Below are positions 44,476 through 56,103 of a stretch of 64,000 nt of DNA, piece after piece (the first letter of the stretch is position 1; each line of letters starts with the position of its first letter). Location of the stretch: the NCBI GenBank assembly GCA_014281115.1, contig JACONQ010000016.1, forward strand, positions 1,984,001 to 2,048,000. The letters are read 5' to 3'. The notes beneath the pieces were generated by a model. That model was not told where the DNA came from. It did not search any database and saw only the letters and a program-made list of their open reading frames with translations. The DNA is from Laburnicola sp. R22_1. Its lineage: Eukaryota; Ascomycota; Dothideomycetes; Pleosporales; Didymosphaeriaceae. The translations under genes and the position numbers were made by a program.

Positions 44476-46143
44476 GTGAATTGAACGATTCGGGCAAGAT
44501 ACCTTTGTATGGCGAAAATTTTCGCTAGTAGAGGGGTGTGAGAGGGGGGTATTGAAGAGTTGAGATGTTTTTTGGGGTTGAGCGGGGGCGATGGGTGGTG
44601 GCTTGGTGGCTTGTTGGGGGTTTTGGATGGGGGATGGGAGTGTGAATTAAACGAAATTACGCATAAGCTTAAGTATCTTAGTATGGTTTGTATAGCGATG
44701 TATAGATGGAATTGGGGGTGTAGCAGTGGCATTATATGTCTGATAAGGCGCACGCATAGTAAGTAGGGCTCTAGCTTTCTTCTACACATGGTAAGTACAC
44801 CGTAGAGTGTACCTAGGTACACGCGGACAGGTCGAGCGGCGAGATCTTGCAGCTTGGACAACGCATTAGACCAGAGGGCGCAGGGCTGTAACCCCAGACA
44901 GAAGCAATGCAGGTACCTTAGGTAGTTAAATGGAGGTATATCGCGTCGCGTGGTATTAATCTCAACGCGTGGTTTTCCATGGATGCAGATGCAGATGCGA
45001 TGCGTGCGCATGACGCTGAGGATAAGGCGGGGTTTCGATAGTCGAGTTCGGAAGGGGATGCTTAGGCGATTATTTTTAAACTACCATGGTATGTATAGTC
45101 GGTGGGCGAGTGACTAGGGAGATAATTTGTCATATCGTGTGTTGAGATAATTACGGATCAGTGCATACACCTCATTATGCGTCGGTAGTGCTAAGTGTGT
45201 AGCAAATTCATCGCACAAGGTGCCCCCTCATATCACTCACTCTCATAACGCACGCACACACCAAATCTACTATCTCATCTCATCTCCAGTCCCGCCTCTC
45301 CATCATCTCCCTGCCACCCATTAAGTCAAACCCTACACCCTAACACTCTGACATCACCAAGCACGCACCCACACCACACAAGCCTCCCCGCCAACCCACT
45401 TCCCCAGACACCCCATACCCTTCCCCACAACCTCTCATCTACGCAAATGAGTCACGGTACCACATACCCTCTCGCTACCGCCGTTGGTGCTATGAAGCGT
45501 AACTACCCGGTCTGGTCAAGCAGGGAAAGTACCGGCGTCGATAGAGTGCGTGCAGATACGTACATATATACACGTACATACATACCCTTGTGCGTGAGGC
45601 AACTTCTTATTCTTCCAACCAGTCGTTGGGTGCGAGGGGCGCGGCTGATGTGGGTAAAAGCTGGTAGTCTGGGGTGCGTCGACAGGGGTTGGGTGCTTGT
45701 CTGTGGGAGGGAAGGGGATTCATAATGGGTGTGTAAGCACATGGGTAAGGGGTGATGACCGTTAGGTCGCTCGATGAAGGCGGGTATGAATGAATGAAAA
45801 AATGATGTCGTAGTGACGCTTTGCAGGGCTGAGTATCAAGGCTGCGCACCGGCAGGAGTGGTCATCGCATTGCATTGCATGGCAAGGATTGTACGCTGTG
45901 CGCATTGTGTAGGAGATTTATTTATCCTTTACTTTTCACCTCCGACACTCGGTAAGCTGGCACGTGGCCACCCAACCCAACCTAGCCCAGCCCCACATAC
46001 ACGCTATCCCCAACTCGGTAATCCAACATTTCACCTACATTCCATCTCCAATATCATCACATCAAACCTCTTGTTTCCTCACAACAAACCCTCCTTCCCT
46101 CTCGCTCTCCTCTCCCCCATCTCCCTATCCCCCCATCCCCTCC

Positions 46144-46220
46144 ATCCAAATCCAAATCCAAATCCAAATCCAAATCCAAGGCCCCCACTCCACTCCCTCC
46201 CCAGCCCCAGCCCCAGCCCC
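46144..46220 (+). repeat. (ATCCAA)n and (CCCCAG)n runs
   Basis: Six ATCCAA units (46144-46179) are followed by CCCCAG repeats (46199-46220). The C-rich run could form a G-quadruplex on the minus strand. Confidence 0.85.
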
Positions 46221-46671
46221 AAACCCCCGTCTCACATCTCGGACAGCGGACATCCAACACACACCCTTCCCTCCCCACACCAAGGCGCATTCCCCCTCCT
46301 CCGCTCTCGCCGATCATCGAGGCTTATTTCATAGCCTAAAACTAAGTGGATGCATGAGCGGAGGAGCTTATTTTGAGCTCCGAGTCGCAGTCGGAGTCGG
46401 TCGGGGCGTGTGAGTGATGAGTTTCGAGGCGGAAGTTAGGCATGCTAGGTGGCTAGGTATGTGTTGTGGATGCTGTGGTACCGTGCGGACGGACAGGATG
46501 TAGCGAGCGGGCGCAGCACGCTGCGCAGTAGGTAGCTGGTAGGAAGAAAGGCGAGTGATGATCATGACGACTGAAATGGATGATGACTGAGATGGGTGAT
46601 GGATTTCTGGAGGCCAGTGCTGGCGCGGGCCAAGGCGACTTGCGACTTGTTGTATGCACGATGATACATGA

Positions 46672-46728
46672 TACAGTTATTGCTTATTCTGGGGTAACAC
46701 AGTACTCATCATACTTTTGTGATTGTCC
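46672..46728. mobile_element. ~76-bp MITE family, partial copy 2
   Basis: This half copy is in the opposite orientation to most others. CTGGGGTAACACAGTACTCA is followed by a CTTTTGT...GTCCT end; the far end is eroded. Confidence 0.5.
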
Positions 46729-47294
46729 TTACTGTGGATAAGTTGAGACAGAGAGTAAAACATGCAAGTCAGTCACTACGAAGCTATCGCGCGAACAACA
46801 ACACACAACGCACACACAAATCACCCCAAACACAAAATGACATCGCTTGTACGATTCAGCTTGCAGTGCATTGCTTGCGACATGCCGCATCTACCTAGAT
46901 ATCCATCCACATCAAATCGCCACTTCCGCGCGCCCGCCCAGCCTCGTGTATGCCACCTTCACGCCCCATAGTATCGCCAACGCAAGACGGCCAAAACACT
47001 CGTCTGCAGTTCAAGGTAAGAAAGTTTGTACAAGAAGGAGAAGAACAAAAAAAAGCCAAGCATAGATAGATAGCCAGACAGACAGAAAAGAGCAATTCGT
47101 GCGCGGATATTGCATCCCCGCAAGTAGCGTTATGGTGAGAAACTGCCGCACAAGTCTTGGAACCTGTGCGCCTAGCAAGTCAAGGTGTAAGAAGGAAAGA
47201 CGCGAAGTGATGCGATGCGATGCGTGCGGTGCATGTCGTGAATAACCATGAATAGGAAATCGTACGAGCGGTGGGCGGAGCAGCGGCAGTGCGT

Positions 47295-49271
47295 CTACCA
47301 CGAGAAAGACTCCTCGCGGAAGTCGACGTTCCATCGTGTCTCGCGCTGGCGCACTGCTCGGCGGAGTTCGTCAGCGAGCGCGCCCGTACCACAGGTCGTG
47401 ACGCATGCAGAGCCAATGCCCTCTTGCATCTCCTGGTTGATGAGCGATTCCACGTTGGGTCGACCGGGGAACATTTGCACGCTAGACGAGGGTGAGTGGA
47501 TTTCCTTGGTGCTGCGTGGTCTCGTGACGAAGAGCAGGATCTTCAGAATTTCGCGACGGCGCGGCATAGACAAAATGTGCGTCATCCACGTGCGGATCCA
47601 TTCGAGGTGCTCCGGAGATTGGATGATCCAGACCAGGGTGAGTCGTCGGGTGGCGGTGGTGCCGTTGGCGTAAGCAGCGACAATTTCGCGGACCTGGGGC
47701 ACCTGATGCGTGATGCCAATACCAGCTGCCCAGAGCATGACTGTGCCATAGGAGCTGAGATCTTCGCCGCCTGCAATTTGACGTTAGCATTCGCTAGATT
47801 GGGTGGGATATATTGCTTAATATAGCCGCAGATTGAATCTGGGGAAACAAGGTTCGGCACTTACCATAAGGACCCTCGACAAATGCCGTGGTTGTAAACC
47901 TGCCGGTACCAGAAAGGTCGGCTTTCTTGTACAACTTGTCGGTAAAGCCAGTGCGTCGGCGAATAATGTACGACATGCTCGTCTTGCGGTGCTCCAGAAT
48001 ATCTTGGCGGTTCATCGGAAGGCCCTTCTCGTCGGCAACCATGTTGGTGATGTTGAGATCCTCCTCTTCCTCACTCCAAGCGACCGAGAAGGGGTGGTTG
48101 GTCCAGAGTCCGACGGATGGAAGGTACAGATAGGCGTGCTGACCGGGGCGGAAGGTCCAGGGCCGAGCCATGCGCACTGTGACGCGGAGCGCATCACCCG
48201 GAAGTACCTCCACGTCTGCTTGGGTACCGCCATTGCCAACATTGCCCTTGATGAGGCGGAAGAATCGCCAGGCGCGCTGTATTCGTTAGTTGATGCTCTG
48301 GCCGTGAATAATTCGACGTACCTCCATAACCCACAGCGCAACAACACCGTACATCATCCTCTGGTGCGGTTGCTTTGTCTCTAGGTGAACCCACACGGCG
48401 CCGACAGCGATAGCTGCGCCGATGATGTGACCGTGCAGAAAGACTTCGTAAAACGAATGTCGGACTATAGATGGAGACTGGAGCAAGAGGAACACAAAAG
48501 CAACAGCGCCAATGAATCCGGTCATGATGAACGTGCTACCAGTGATGGATCCTTGAACGGCGGCCCATCCTCCCTCTGTGGCTGGTTAGAACAAATACCT
48601 CTCTACGCAGCGGAAAACTTACTACCCACGACCTTAGACATCCAAGCAACGGCGTGAGCAATAGCCTCGAGGACAACAATGCGTCCGAACCAACGGTGAA
48701 TCAAGTTCATAGTGTCAAAGGAGATGCCGGTGAGCTTGATAACAGGATTGTTGCGTCCAGCGAGGAGGAACAACGGGATCATGTTCATGACGGCCATGAT
48801 TCCAGTGCGGCTGACGATTTCTCCAGCGACGGCTTCGTATTCCTGGCTGAAGTCGATCTTCCACACTGCCAGACCGACATTGGTGGCAAAGTACCCAACA
48901 AGCATGAAGGTCTGGAAACGGCTGGGGAGGGTTCCAACGTTGATAGCGCTTGAGAGCTTGAACTCCCGGTGGTGGCGTTGGCGAAAGAGAGGCGCGTCCA
49001 GACAGTGCTTCCTGAAGGTGGCGAACAAGGCATTTGGCGTCGCAAAGTACCTTTGCGTGTCGTTATTTAGGCAGGCCAGAGTGCGAAGATATTTGGAGAA
49101 CTGGAAGATGGTCTGGTAGAGGAAGAAGGCGCCCACGAAGGCGATCCATATCGTGCCAAGATAGTGCAACACGCTGAAATTCCTGGCGGTAACGGCGGGG
49201 TCCTCCTCATGTCCTCCTCCTCCACTTCGTTGCATCAGGCTCCCCATAGCATTGGTGGTGATTGAGGCCAT
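47295..49271 (-). CDS. Ferric-reductase-like transmembrane oxidoreductase (FRE/NOX fold)
   Basis: Four exons (49271-48623, 48575-48322, 48276-47865, 47770-47295) splice in frame to 596 aa. An in-frame Met at 49340 would add 23 residues; I prefer 49271 because the protein then begins like relatives with a short Gly-rich N-terminus. The membrane core has the two bis-heme His pairs at spacing 14: H192/H206 ('HRWFGRIVVLEAIAH') and H266/H280 ('HIIGAAIAVGAVWVH'). The cytosolic half has an FAD-binding motif HPFSVA, the pyrophosphate motif 'VEGPYGG', a nucleotide-binding 'WAAGIGITH' and 'CGTGALADEL'. Such proteins pass electrons from NADPH across the membrane, usually to ferric or cupric ions for high-affinity uptake. 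The actual acceptor cannot be told from sequence. Intron 3 (94 bp) is longer than the others (45-47 bp). Confidence 0.88.
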
Positions 49272-51006
49272 CGTGTGTGTAGTCTGGGGAACGAAAGAGG
49301 TAAACCAGGTCGTAGTCTGTTGAAGACGTGATGCGGGCACCTGACTGACGACCAGTATACTCAGAGCCTAGATGACTGCTGGCTATAACAGGGAAGGATT
49401 GACAGATATGTATAGTGTGCGGTATCTGTCTTTGACCAGCAATTGACAGACTGGGGAGGGTCACCAACGGCCCTTCCAAATAGGCGGACTGGATAAGACC
49501 AGGGTTCGGTCCAGGACAGTGTCCAGGAGCTGCAGAGGCTTAATCGACGCGTGCAACGTATTCGGGTTAATCTGGGGCACGCAAGGGGACCTGTGGTAGC
49601 AGGTCACCCGGGCAGCAATGGACGGCGTCAATAGGCCCGGAGCAGGAATCAGCCACCAGGGTTGAGATTGAAGAGCCGGCGGAGAAAAAGAGCGTGGCAC
49701 GCAACAGCGCAGACGAAGGAACAGGCGGCAAAAGAGCGACTTGGGCGAGAGGGCTGTTGTAGAAGTAGGTGGAATCGAAGAAGCAGGCGGGCGGCCGAAG
49801 CCTAGTGATTTGTTTGATTATCGCGGATCGACTGCGGCGGCAGGGGTAGTGTCGCTGGGCGGGCCTCGAGGCTGCCGTCGAGGCCTGCAATTCGCAGTGC
49901 CCGGGCGCTGAAACGAGCGCTCCGCGCCACATCGGATGCGGGTGCCCGCTCCAAAACCAATTTCCTCTCCCGCCTGCTCTCCACCTGATGACGCGGTGTA
50001 GCAGTCGTTCGTCAGCCATCGCCGTGTCGGTGCAGAAGTGAGAGAGCTCAGAGGGCACTATCAGAATCTTCGTCGACGCGGTGGCGCCTTCCCCGTGAGC
50101 CATTCACTGCGCATCCGTCGCACCTTCCTCGTTGCACAGCATCACGACAACAAACCTCAACAGTGAACACCAATACTCAACCCAGATGCCCAGTACTCAA
50201 TAACAACAAAACGCCAGTGCGCTCATCGAGTCTGCCGACGCCTGGCACCGCTGTCACGCCAGCGACGGGTCAACGCCTCGGCCCTACCCATTCCCTCTTC
50301 CGATCGAATTTCCACCGAGATCTCTCATGCGGAGTCTAACAACAGCCTAGAATTCATGCCACCTTTACGATAAGAGCCGATAGCCGTTGGGTTATCCAGC
50401 AACGACACCCGTCATCGCATGATGCGAATTGAATGCTGAGGCAGGCTCCAGTATGCACTATGCACTTGTACCACGACGACCGACCCTTTCATTCTCCCCC
50501 ACTTTCAGCATCCAGGCCTCTGTACTGTGGGTCTGTGGCCGTGAAACAAGCTCCCTGTCACGCCCGTCACCAAGCAATCTGTCTATCCTGTCACACCCAA
50601 GCACTCCTCCGAGATCCAATACCTGCTACCTGATGATAGCCGACAGGCGCCTCCGCTCCCAAACGGTCCTTCTTGGCCCGTCTGCGACATTCCAACCTGC
50701 CCGGTTACGGCATTGACTCACCTTGTTGATGCGTGGGGATCGAATCCATAGCCGCTCTGGGCCGGCTATGATACCGGGCGCTGCTGTGCGACCTGCGAGC
50801 TGCAAATATGGAATGTGTGCCCTGGTCAGGCTGCCGTACGCATGCAGCCATGAATCCATCCATGTTCTAGACCCGCCTGCAGCAAAGTCTCGTGAAGGTC
50901 GAGTTGCACTTGCAAATCAATGATACTCTCCAGCTCTTCATTCAGTCTGCTAGACAGCCTCTACGAAGATCATAACAATAACGTTGATAATCCAGCCCCT
51001 GGGGCC

Positions 51007-51068
51007 TGGACAAAAATTTGAGTACATCTTCGGTCCCTGGGGTAACACAGTACGCACACTTTTGCCCT
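51007..51068. mobile_element. ~76-bp MITE family, copy 3 (internally deleted)
   Basis: The 61 bp keep both ends: GGACAAAAATTTGAGTAC on the left and CCTGGGGTAACACAGTAC plus CTTTTGCCCT on the right. About 15 bp of the core are missing. Confidence 0.65.
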
Positions 51069-52451
51069 AGTGCTGTCATCAGTCTGTAAGACACCGCACC
51101 GGGTGCTCGTCTACCAACCACTTCCAGCCGTCTCCCCGAAAGGTTATATCTCCGCATGCTCGCTACCAACGTGGCGCCAAATTTCCACCGACACAAGCTC
51201 TTTAGCTCTGCTCGGCCGGGTCCATCTCATTCATCTACGTATTATCTAATTAGCCAGCACGCGACGTGCGAGGATGCGAGACGGAATAATGGGCACCGTT
51301 TAACGACGCTCCACCACAGCGGCATACTCATATCCTATCCACAAACTCAAAACACCCGACAGAAAAAAAGAGAAAACCTGTGGTCATTTGATTTCTGGTC
51401 GTCATCGCGCGTCAACAGACGTATCGTCTTCCGCACGAGCAGGCCAACGCTTTTGCGTTGCGTTGCGACGACGAGGCTGCGCGCCTTCGAGCTACGCCTG
51501 AAGTGCAAGGCTGGCTGGCTTTCTTGCGCGCTCAGCCCTGACTCCGACGTCACAACGCCCGAGTGCGCATGAAAACAAAACCGCCACGCAGCGATGATAC
51601 TGGCTGCCAGCGTTTCAACCAGATTGCCAGCGCGGCGCCCGTTCCGCCACACGGGCTCGACAGCTTCGCCCGTTTCGAGGCCTTTGCTGCGGCAGGCCGG
51701 AGAAATTATTCAGCGTGGAATCATCGGCGCCTTCCACGGGGGCTGCCGTGAACGCTTGGGCGGCGTTCTATTTTACGCATCATACTCTGTGTTTTGTTTG
51801 TACATACCGTCTAGCAGTACGTGCGCCGATTAGCATTGCGCGCCGCGAGGCTGCGATACGGAGCAGGCGCGAAACCGTCCGTGTACGTTTTGTTTGAGTG
51901 GGATCTTCAGCCCAGATTCCGTCCTCAAATCTCCAGTTTTTTCCGCGCGCGCGCCAGAGAAGAAAATCACGAATGCAATTTATTCTCTCCAGTCTCGGTT
52001 TGCGCAGCTATGGAGTACTATACAGTGTACCACATCGGAATCCCTAAGCTTTGGGTCTGCGCCGCCGCGATGGAAGCGGAAGCCGGTATAGTGCGAAAAG
52101 GTTTTCTGCGCGACGCTCGTTGAAGTTGGTCGCCCGGACTCGCCCCCGTGCCCGTCGTTTGCGCGCGATAGCGGAACATGGAGGTATCAAGATGAATGAT
52201 GCTCTTTGAATTGAACTCGGGGTTCGCGCACGGTGCGGCTCCATCTCCTAACTATAGGCAGGCGAGTGGTGAAGGGAGCAGGTTACGAAGCGAACTTGCT
52301 ACAGCCCTTCCGTACGACTGCGCTTTCGCGATCGTTGAGGAACGCCTCGTGTAGCCTCGTCTTTGTGTGGGAGCTTCGAACATCAAGCTTGGTCCTCAAG
52401 CAAGTCGACCAACGCGACGCACCTCGCTACAATCGCCCTCTCTACAGTACG

Positions 52452-52527
52452 AGGACAAAAGTCTGAGTACAATGTGTTGCCCCAGCATAAGCAACACCAA
52501 CGCCAACTGCCCTCAAACGTTTGTCCT
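52452..52527. mobile_element. ~76-bp MITE family, copy 4
   Basis: Full length (76 bp), with AGGACAAAAGTCTGAGTAC at one end and the reverse-complement-like CCCTCAAACGTTTGTCCT at the other. It lies ~20 bp beyond the stop codon side of the Nudix gene. Confidence 0.75.
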
Positions 52528-52544
52528 GTAGCTGTCTGTATCTT

Positions 52545-53399
52545 TCATCCCCCCATTCCACCTTCCCGACCTCCCTCCAGCCTCCACCTCTCCCTAATCC
52601 CCTCCAATCCCCTCATCACCACATCAGCCAACACACTCCCCCTCCCCAACAACCTTACCGCCTCCTCCACCCCAACTAACGCGCTCTCATACTCCGCCTC
52701 CTCCTCATCTACACCCGTCCCCTCATGATGCACAGGCTCATACCCAACCGGCTCCATGCCGACCCTCTCTTTCAAGCTCAGCCCACTCGGATACGCCGGC
52801 GGAGGCTTATACGGCTCGCCGGGGGAGGTCGCAAGTTGCGCTTCGAGCGCCGGCGGCAGCGTCTCCGCGACATACCAGTAGAGCAGGTACTGCTTCGTGG
52901 CGCGCGCAACAGGCATCATCTGCATCCATATCGGCTCCGCGGTGAGCGGGGGCTCTGCGGCGCGCGGGAACCCTTGCGGTTGGCAGTGTTTGATCGGGAG
53001 GGGCAGGATGCGATTGCGATAACCGGACTGTATCACACACAGGAACTATCAGCGCCGGAGTCTCTCAATCACCTCGCGACCAAAGCAATACATGGCACAT
53101 ACCTCCTCGAAGCCCTCCCTCTCAGCGCCCGCTCTCATATCCTCCCCCGCGTCGCGCCGTCCCTTGGGCAGAAAGTAGTATTTGCCCACGCGGCGATCTA
53201 CCGCGCTGCAGACGACGACGCGCTCGGTTGCGACGTGGAATATGGCGACGCCGGCGCCTTGGACGAAGTCTCTGGAGGCGAATTGCGCGAAGGTGGGGAG
53301 TGTGGACTTTGGTGGCATGGTGGGTGGTGCGGTGCGAGATGCGCGCTGTGGTGGGGTCGAGGAGAGGCCGCAGCAGGTGCTAAGTAGGCGCCATTTCAT
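52545..53399 (-). CDS. Nudix hydrolase
   Basis: Exons 53399-53103 and 53027-52545 are joined across a 75-bp intron (GTATGT...GATACAG) and give 259 aa. The intron interrupts the Nudix box itself; splicing produces G80-x5-E86-x7-R94-E95-x2-E98-E99-x-G101 ('GRRDAGEDMRAGAEREGFEE|SGY'), matching the consensus. Without splicing the box is broken, which confirms the intron. The box coordinates the divalent metal that drives hydrolysis of a nucleoside diphosphate linked to another moiety; the substrate is unknown. The second Met at codon 28 ('MPPKSTLP', 53318) has a better start context (CCACCATGCC) and may be the true start, giving 232 aa. The C-terminal ~70 residues are acidic and Gly/Glu-rich. Confidence 0.85.
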
Positions 53400-54628
53400 G
53401 GCAGGTGCCTGGGATAACCGGGCGCATGGCAGTAAGAATGCCCAGGTGTGCCTTGGGGTGATGCGCGTAGTGGAAGTTGCTAGGCAGCAGCTGCGGGCGG
53501 GCGCGCGGATGTTGCTGCGTCTTCCGACTTCTAGCCTCGTCGCTTCACCGGACCACGACCTGGGCAGTGTTCAAACCATCACCCCAGAAACGTAACATAT
53601 GTTGGATGAACTCGGGATTTAAAATACAAACTACAAAAACAATTCTCTTTGACCTTGTCCACGTCTTCATTTTCGCTATGCTCTCCTCTGGTCTACTCTC
53701 AACCCCCTCCATACACGTCGTCGACGCTACATTCCACTCAACAAATCGCGCCACTTCAAGCAACGTCCCTAACAATCTTCCTTCGGCGCTTGTCCACATA
53801 TACGTTCATGCCATCCCATTCTCTCCGTTCGATCATCGCAATGCGCCCATTCATAGCGGAATTAGCAACGAAGACGCCGTACCCATGCATCGACCTCGCT
53901 CCCCAATCTATCCAATTCAATATGCGCGCTCAATGTCCTCCAAAGTCATCCTTATCGTGCGAATACTTAACTTGAATTCGTGCAGTAGGATTGGGCTTGT
54001 ATGTGTCGTGTTCGACGCAGGCTCTTCGCTGCCAGTGGTTGTCAGGAGCGGATGTTTTATATTGCTGCACTGGAAGGTTGTAATTTAGTCCTTTTTATTT
54101 TACTCTTCTCTATATATAGTATAGACTTAACCTTAGTTAGAATCTTAATATAACAAAGATCTTTAATAGCTAGTCCTAGGGTAATGCGCTGTTCTTAGGC
54201 TTCTATTTCTCAGTACAATGGCTTTTCGTCAACTATGGAAATGGTGACTTTCCTACCACGCTACCGGCCATAAGGCTACTCATCTTTAGCAGTCAAAGCA
54301 CAGTGTTAAGAGATTCTAGCAGAGACATTAATTTCGTTCCGATTTAAAGATATTTAGCTATACATCTCGAAGCCAGCTTTACTAGTAGAGACCAACTACG
54401 TATCTTTTAAGCGAGCGCCTTGGACAACTCAACGATGCACTACATCACTATGAAATAGTAAATATAACATATGTATGTAAAGCGTAGAGGAGTGTATTTT
54501 AAGTGTAGAGAAGTTTCACTAGCTCTCCTCAACCCGCAATTAACGCCTAGCCGCTAAATAGAGCAAAAATAAAGCAGACCTGTACCAAAACTTTCGCGGC
54601 AGCAGGAAAGGGAAAAAAACTCGAATAT
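53400..54628. other. Intergenic region, partly AT-rich
   Basis: Promoter side of the Nudix gene, then a short AT-rich patch (54,085-54,200) that may be old RIP-mutated repeat DNA. I find no supported gene. Confidence 0.45.
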
Positions 54629-54714
54629 TGACCATGCCAGGGGTCGAACCTGGAATCTCTTGATACCGGCTTATGTAATCGTAGTCAAGCGCCTTGCCAT
54701 TGGGCCACATGGCC
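54629..54714 (-). tRNA. tRNA-Arg (anticodon ACG) with 14-nt intron
   Basis: The minus strand folds as a tRNA: acceptor GGCCATG pairs with CATGGTC (one G-U), box A is TGGCCCAATGG, anticodon stem CTTGA/TCAAG encloses loop CTACGA-A, and the T arm CCAGG-TTCGACC-CCTGG forms box B. A 14-nt intron (54665-54678) sits after position 37, the canonical site. Anticodon ACG (read as ICG) decodes CGU/CGC/CGA Arg codons. Confidence 0.92.
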
Positions 54715-54892
54715 GTGCTTTTGATTGATGAAAAGTTTTGATTTAGAAAATTTATCCTGGTGGATGAAAAAGAGTGCAGCCGAGCATTGTGGAATGCCAA
54801 GGGTCCAGCTGCGCTAGCGCCAAATCAACAACGCTAATGACTTCCATCGTTTTCTTCTCTGTACCTGGAATCCCACGTCACCCTATAGTATT

Positions 54893-54968
54893 GACACAAA
54901 CTTCCACATTCACATGTGTTACTCCAGGATGGGCAATACGAAGGCCAACATACTCAAACTTCCGTCCT
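54893..54968. mobile_element. ~76-bp MITE family, copy 5
   Basis: The core ATGTGTTACTCCAGGATGGG and the right arm TACTCAAACTTCCGTCCT are clear; the left arm is diverged. Confidence 0.65.
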
Positions 54969-56028
54969 GCGCCATCCTTCTACCGTACGTCCCAGGAGCT
55001 TCTCCACGAACCTGACGTGGAGCACCGCGCCCAGATGAGAGTCAGCGACATTAATCGAAATACACTGCTTCAAGAGGGACAAGAGGTCGAAAGCTCCAGG
55101 CTTGGAGTCGCCCGACTAGCACTACTATGGTCAGCAGGCACACACGAAATACCGACAACTCATTAAGGGCAAAGGACTACTCCCCCCGCTGGAAAAGTTC
55201 GATACCCACATTGCGCGGCGGAAGGTGAGCCGGAAGATAATCCGCGAGCGTATAGCCCAGGATATACTGCGCGAATTCGACGTGGCGCATTCGACACCCA
55301 CATTGCGCGGTGGAAGGCCAGCCGGAAGCTCATCCGCGAGCGTCTAACTCAAGAAATCCTGCGCGAATTTTATCTGGAGCACCGGGAGCAGTTGAAGTTG
55401 AGCTGCATGAACGATCCAAAGGGGGAAGAAGATAATGAGAACAATCCAAGGCCCGGGCCCCTGAATGGGATCAACTACCCGAACAGGCGCTGATTGACAT
55501 CGACAATGGGGAGCCAATCCAGAAGGATATGAATAGTGGAGTGCAATTCTTGAAAAGGTGGATAGGCATGACTGACGACGCCGAAGACAACACCACTGCC
55601 CGCGGAGCCGCCAGCCAATCTTGTCTGCTTTACCAACTGGACTCAACGTGCACAGCCGAGCAGAAGGAGAAGAGCTGGACAAGGTACAAGCTCGACGCTC
55701 ACCCGAAGAGCAACTTCCACCAGACTCAGGAACAAATCCGCCGGGCGACCAAAGTGGAGACGGGACCTTCGGTGGTTTGCCCAACTTGCAAAGCCACTAT
55801 GAAACAAGACAAGATGTATATGCATATCAGGGACCAGCACCCACACGTCCTGTCAATGGAGGAGACTCCAGATTTCAATGATCGATAGGACATGCCGAGG
55901 AGAGAGACTAAGGTTTGGTGGACGCGGATACGACAGCAGAAGCCAGTCAAGACCTGGCCGCGATTCAAAGTGGATGCCCGGCACTCACGTGAACATGTAC
56001 AGGGATGACTGCGCCCGGCTAGAGTACT
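54969..56028 (+). pseudogene. Remnant of a DUF3435/FAR1-like C2H2 protein
   Basis: Broken + strand frames hold two versions of 'FDTHIARxKxSRKxIRERxxQ' (from 55201 and from 55293, a 92-bp duplication that itself shifts the frame), then 'EHREQLKLS', 'LIDIDNGEPIQKD' and an open stretch 55529-55888 ending with a C2H2-type finger 'CPTCKATMKQDKMYMHIRDQH'. This order resembles the C-terminal part of large fungal proteins with a DUF3435 (FAR1/recombinase-like) domain, which are often transposon-borne. Assignment is from memory of such sequences and is moderate at best. No start or complete frame is present. Confidence 0.45.
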
Positions 56029-56103
56029 AGGACCAAAGTCTAAGTAGCATGTGTTACCCCGGGATAAGCAATACCAAGGCGAACTGTACAAAATTTTTGT
56101 CCT
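56029..56103. mobile_element. ~76-bp MITE family, copy 6
   Basis: Nearly full length, with ends AGGACCAAAGTCTAAGTA and AAAATTTTTGTCCT. It is flanked by T...A such that TAGGAC...GTCCTA suggests a TA target. Confidence 0.72.

Larger units (their letters stand above)
43932..47294. other. Long intergenic region with simple repeats
   Basis: The 3.4 kb contains the (CCT)n, (ATCCAA)n and 53-bp repeats listed separately, one MITE half and several CT-rich, promoter-like stretches (45,230-45,440; 45,970-46,140). A possible small first exon begins at ATG 45447 after a CT-rich leader, but no domain or splice partner could be confirmed. Confidence 0.5.
49272..52544. other. Long intergenic region without a supported gene
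   Basis: This is the upstream region of the reductase and 3' flank of the Nudix gene. Two copies of the short MITE lie here (51007, 52452). Open frames up to ~180 codons on both strands show neither domains nor convincing splice structure. Confidence 0.5.

Noticed and set aside
49567..50103. 178-codon minus-strand frame upstream of the ferric-reductase-like gene
   Set aside because: No domain or signal peptide; composition fits promoter DNA and no homology is recognised.
50715..50860. tRNA-like GGATTCGATCCC on the minus strand
   Set aside because: No matching acceptor or anticodon stems could be folded at normal spacing.
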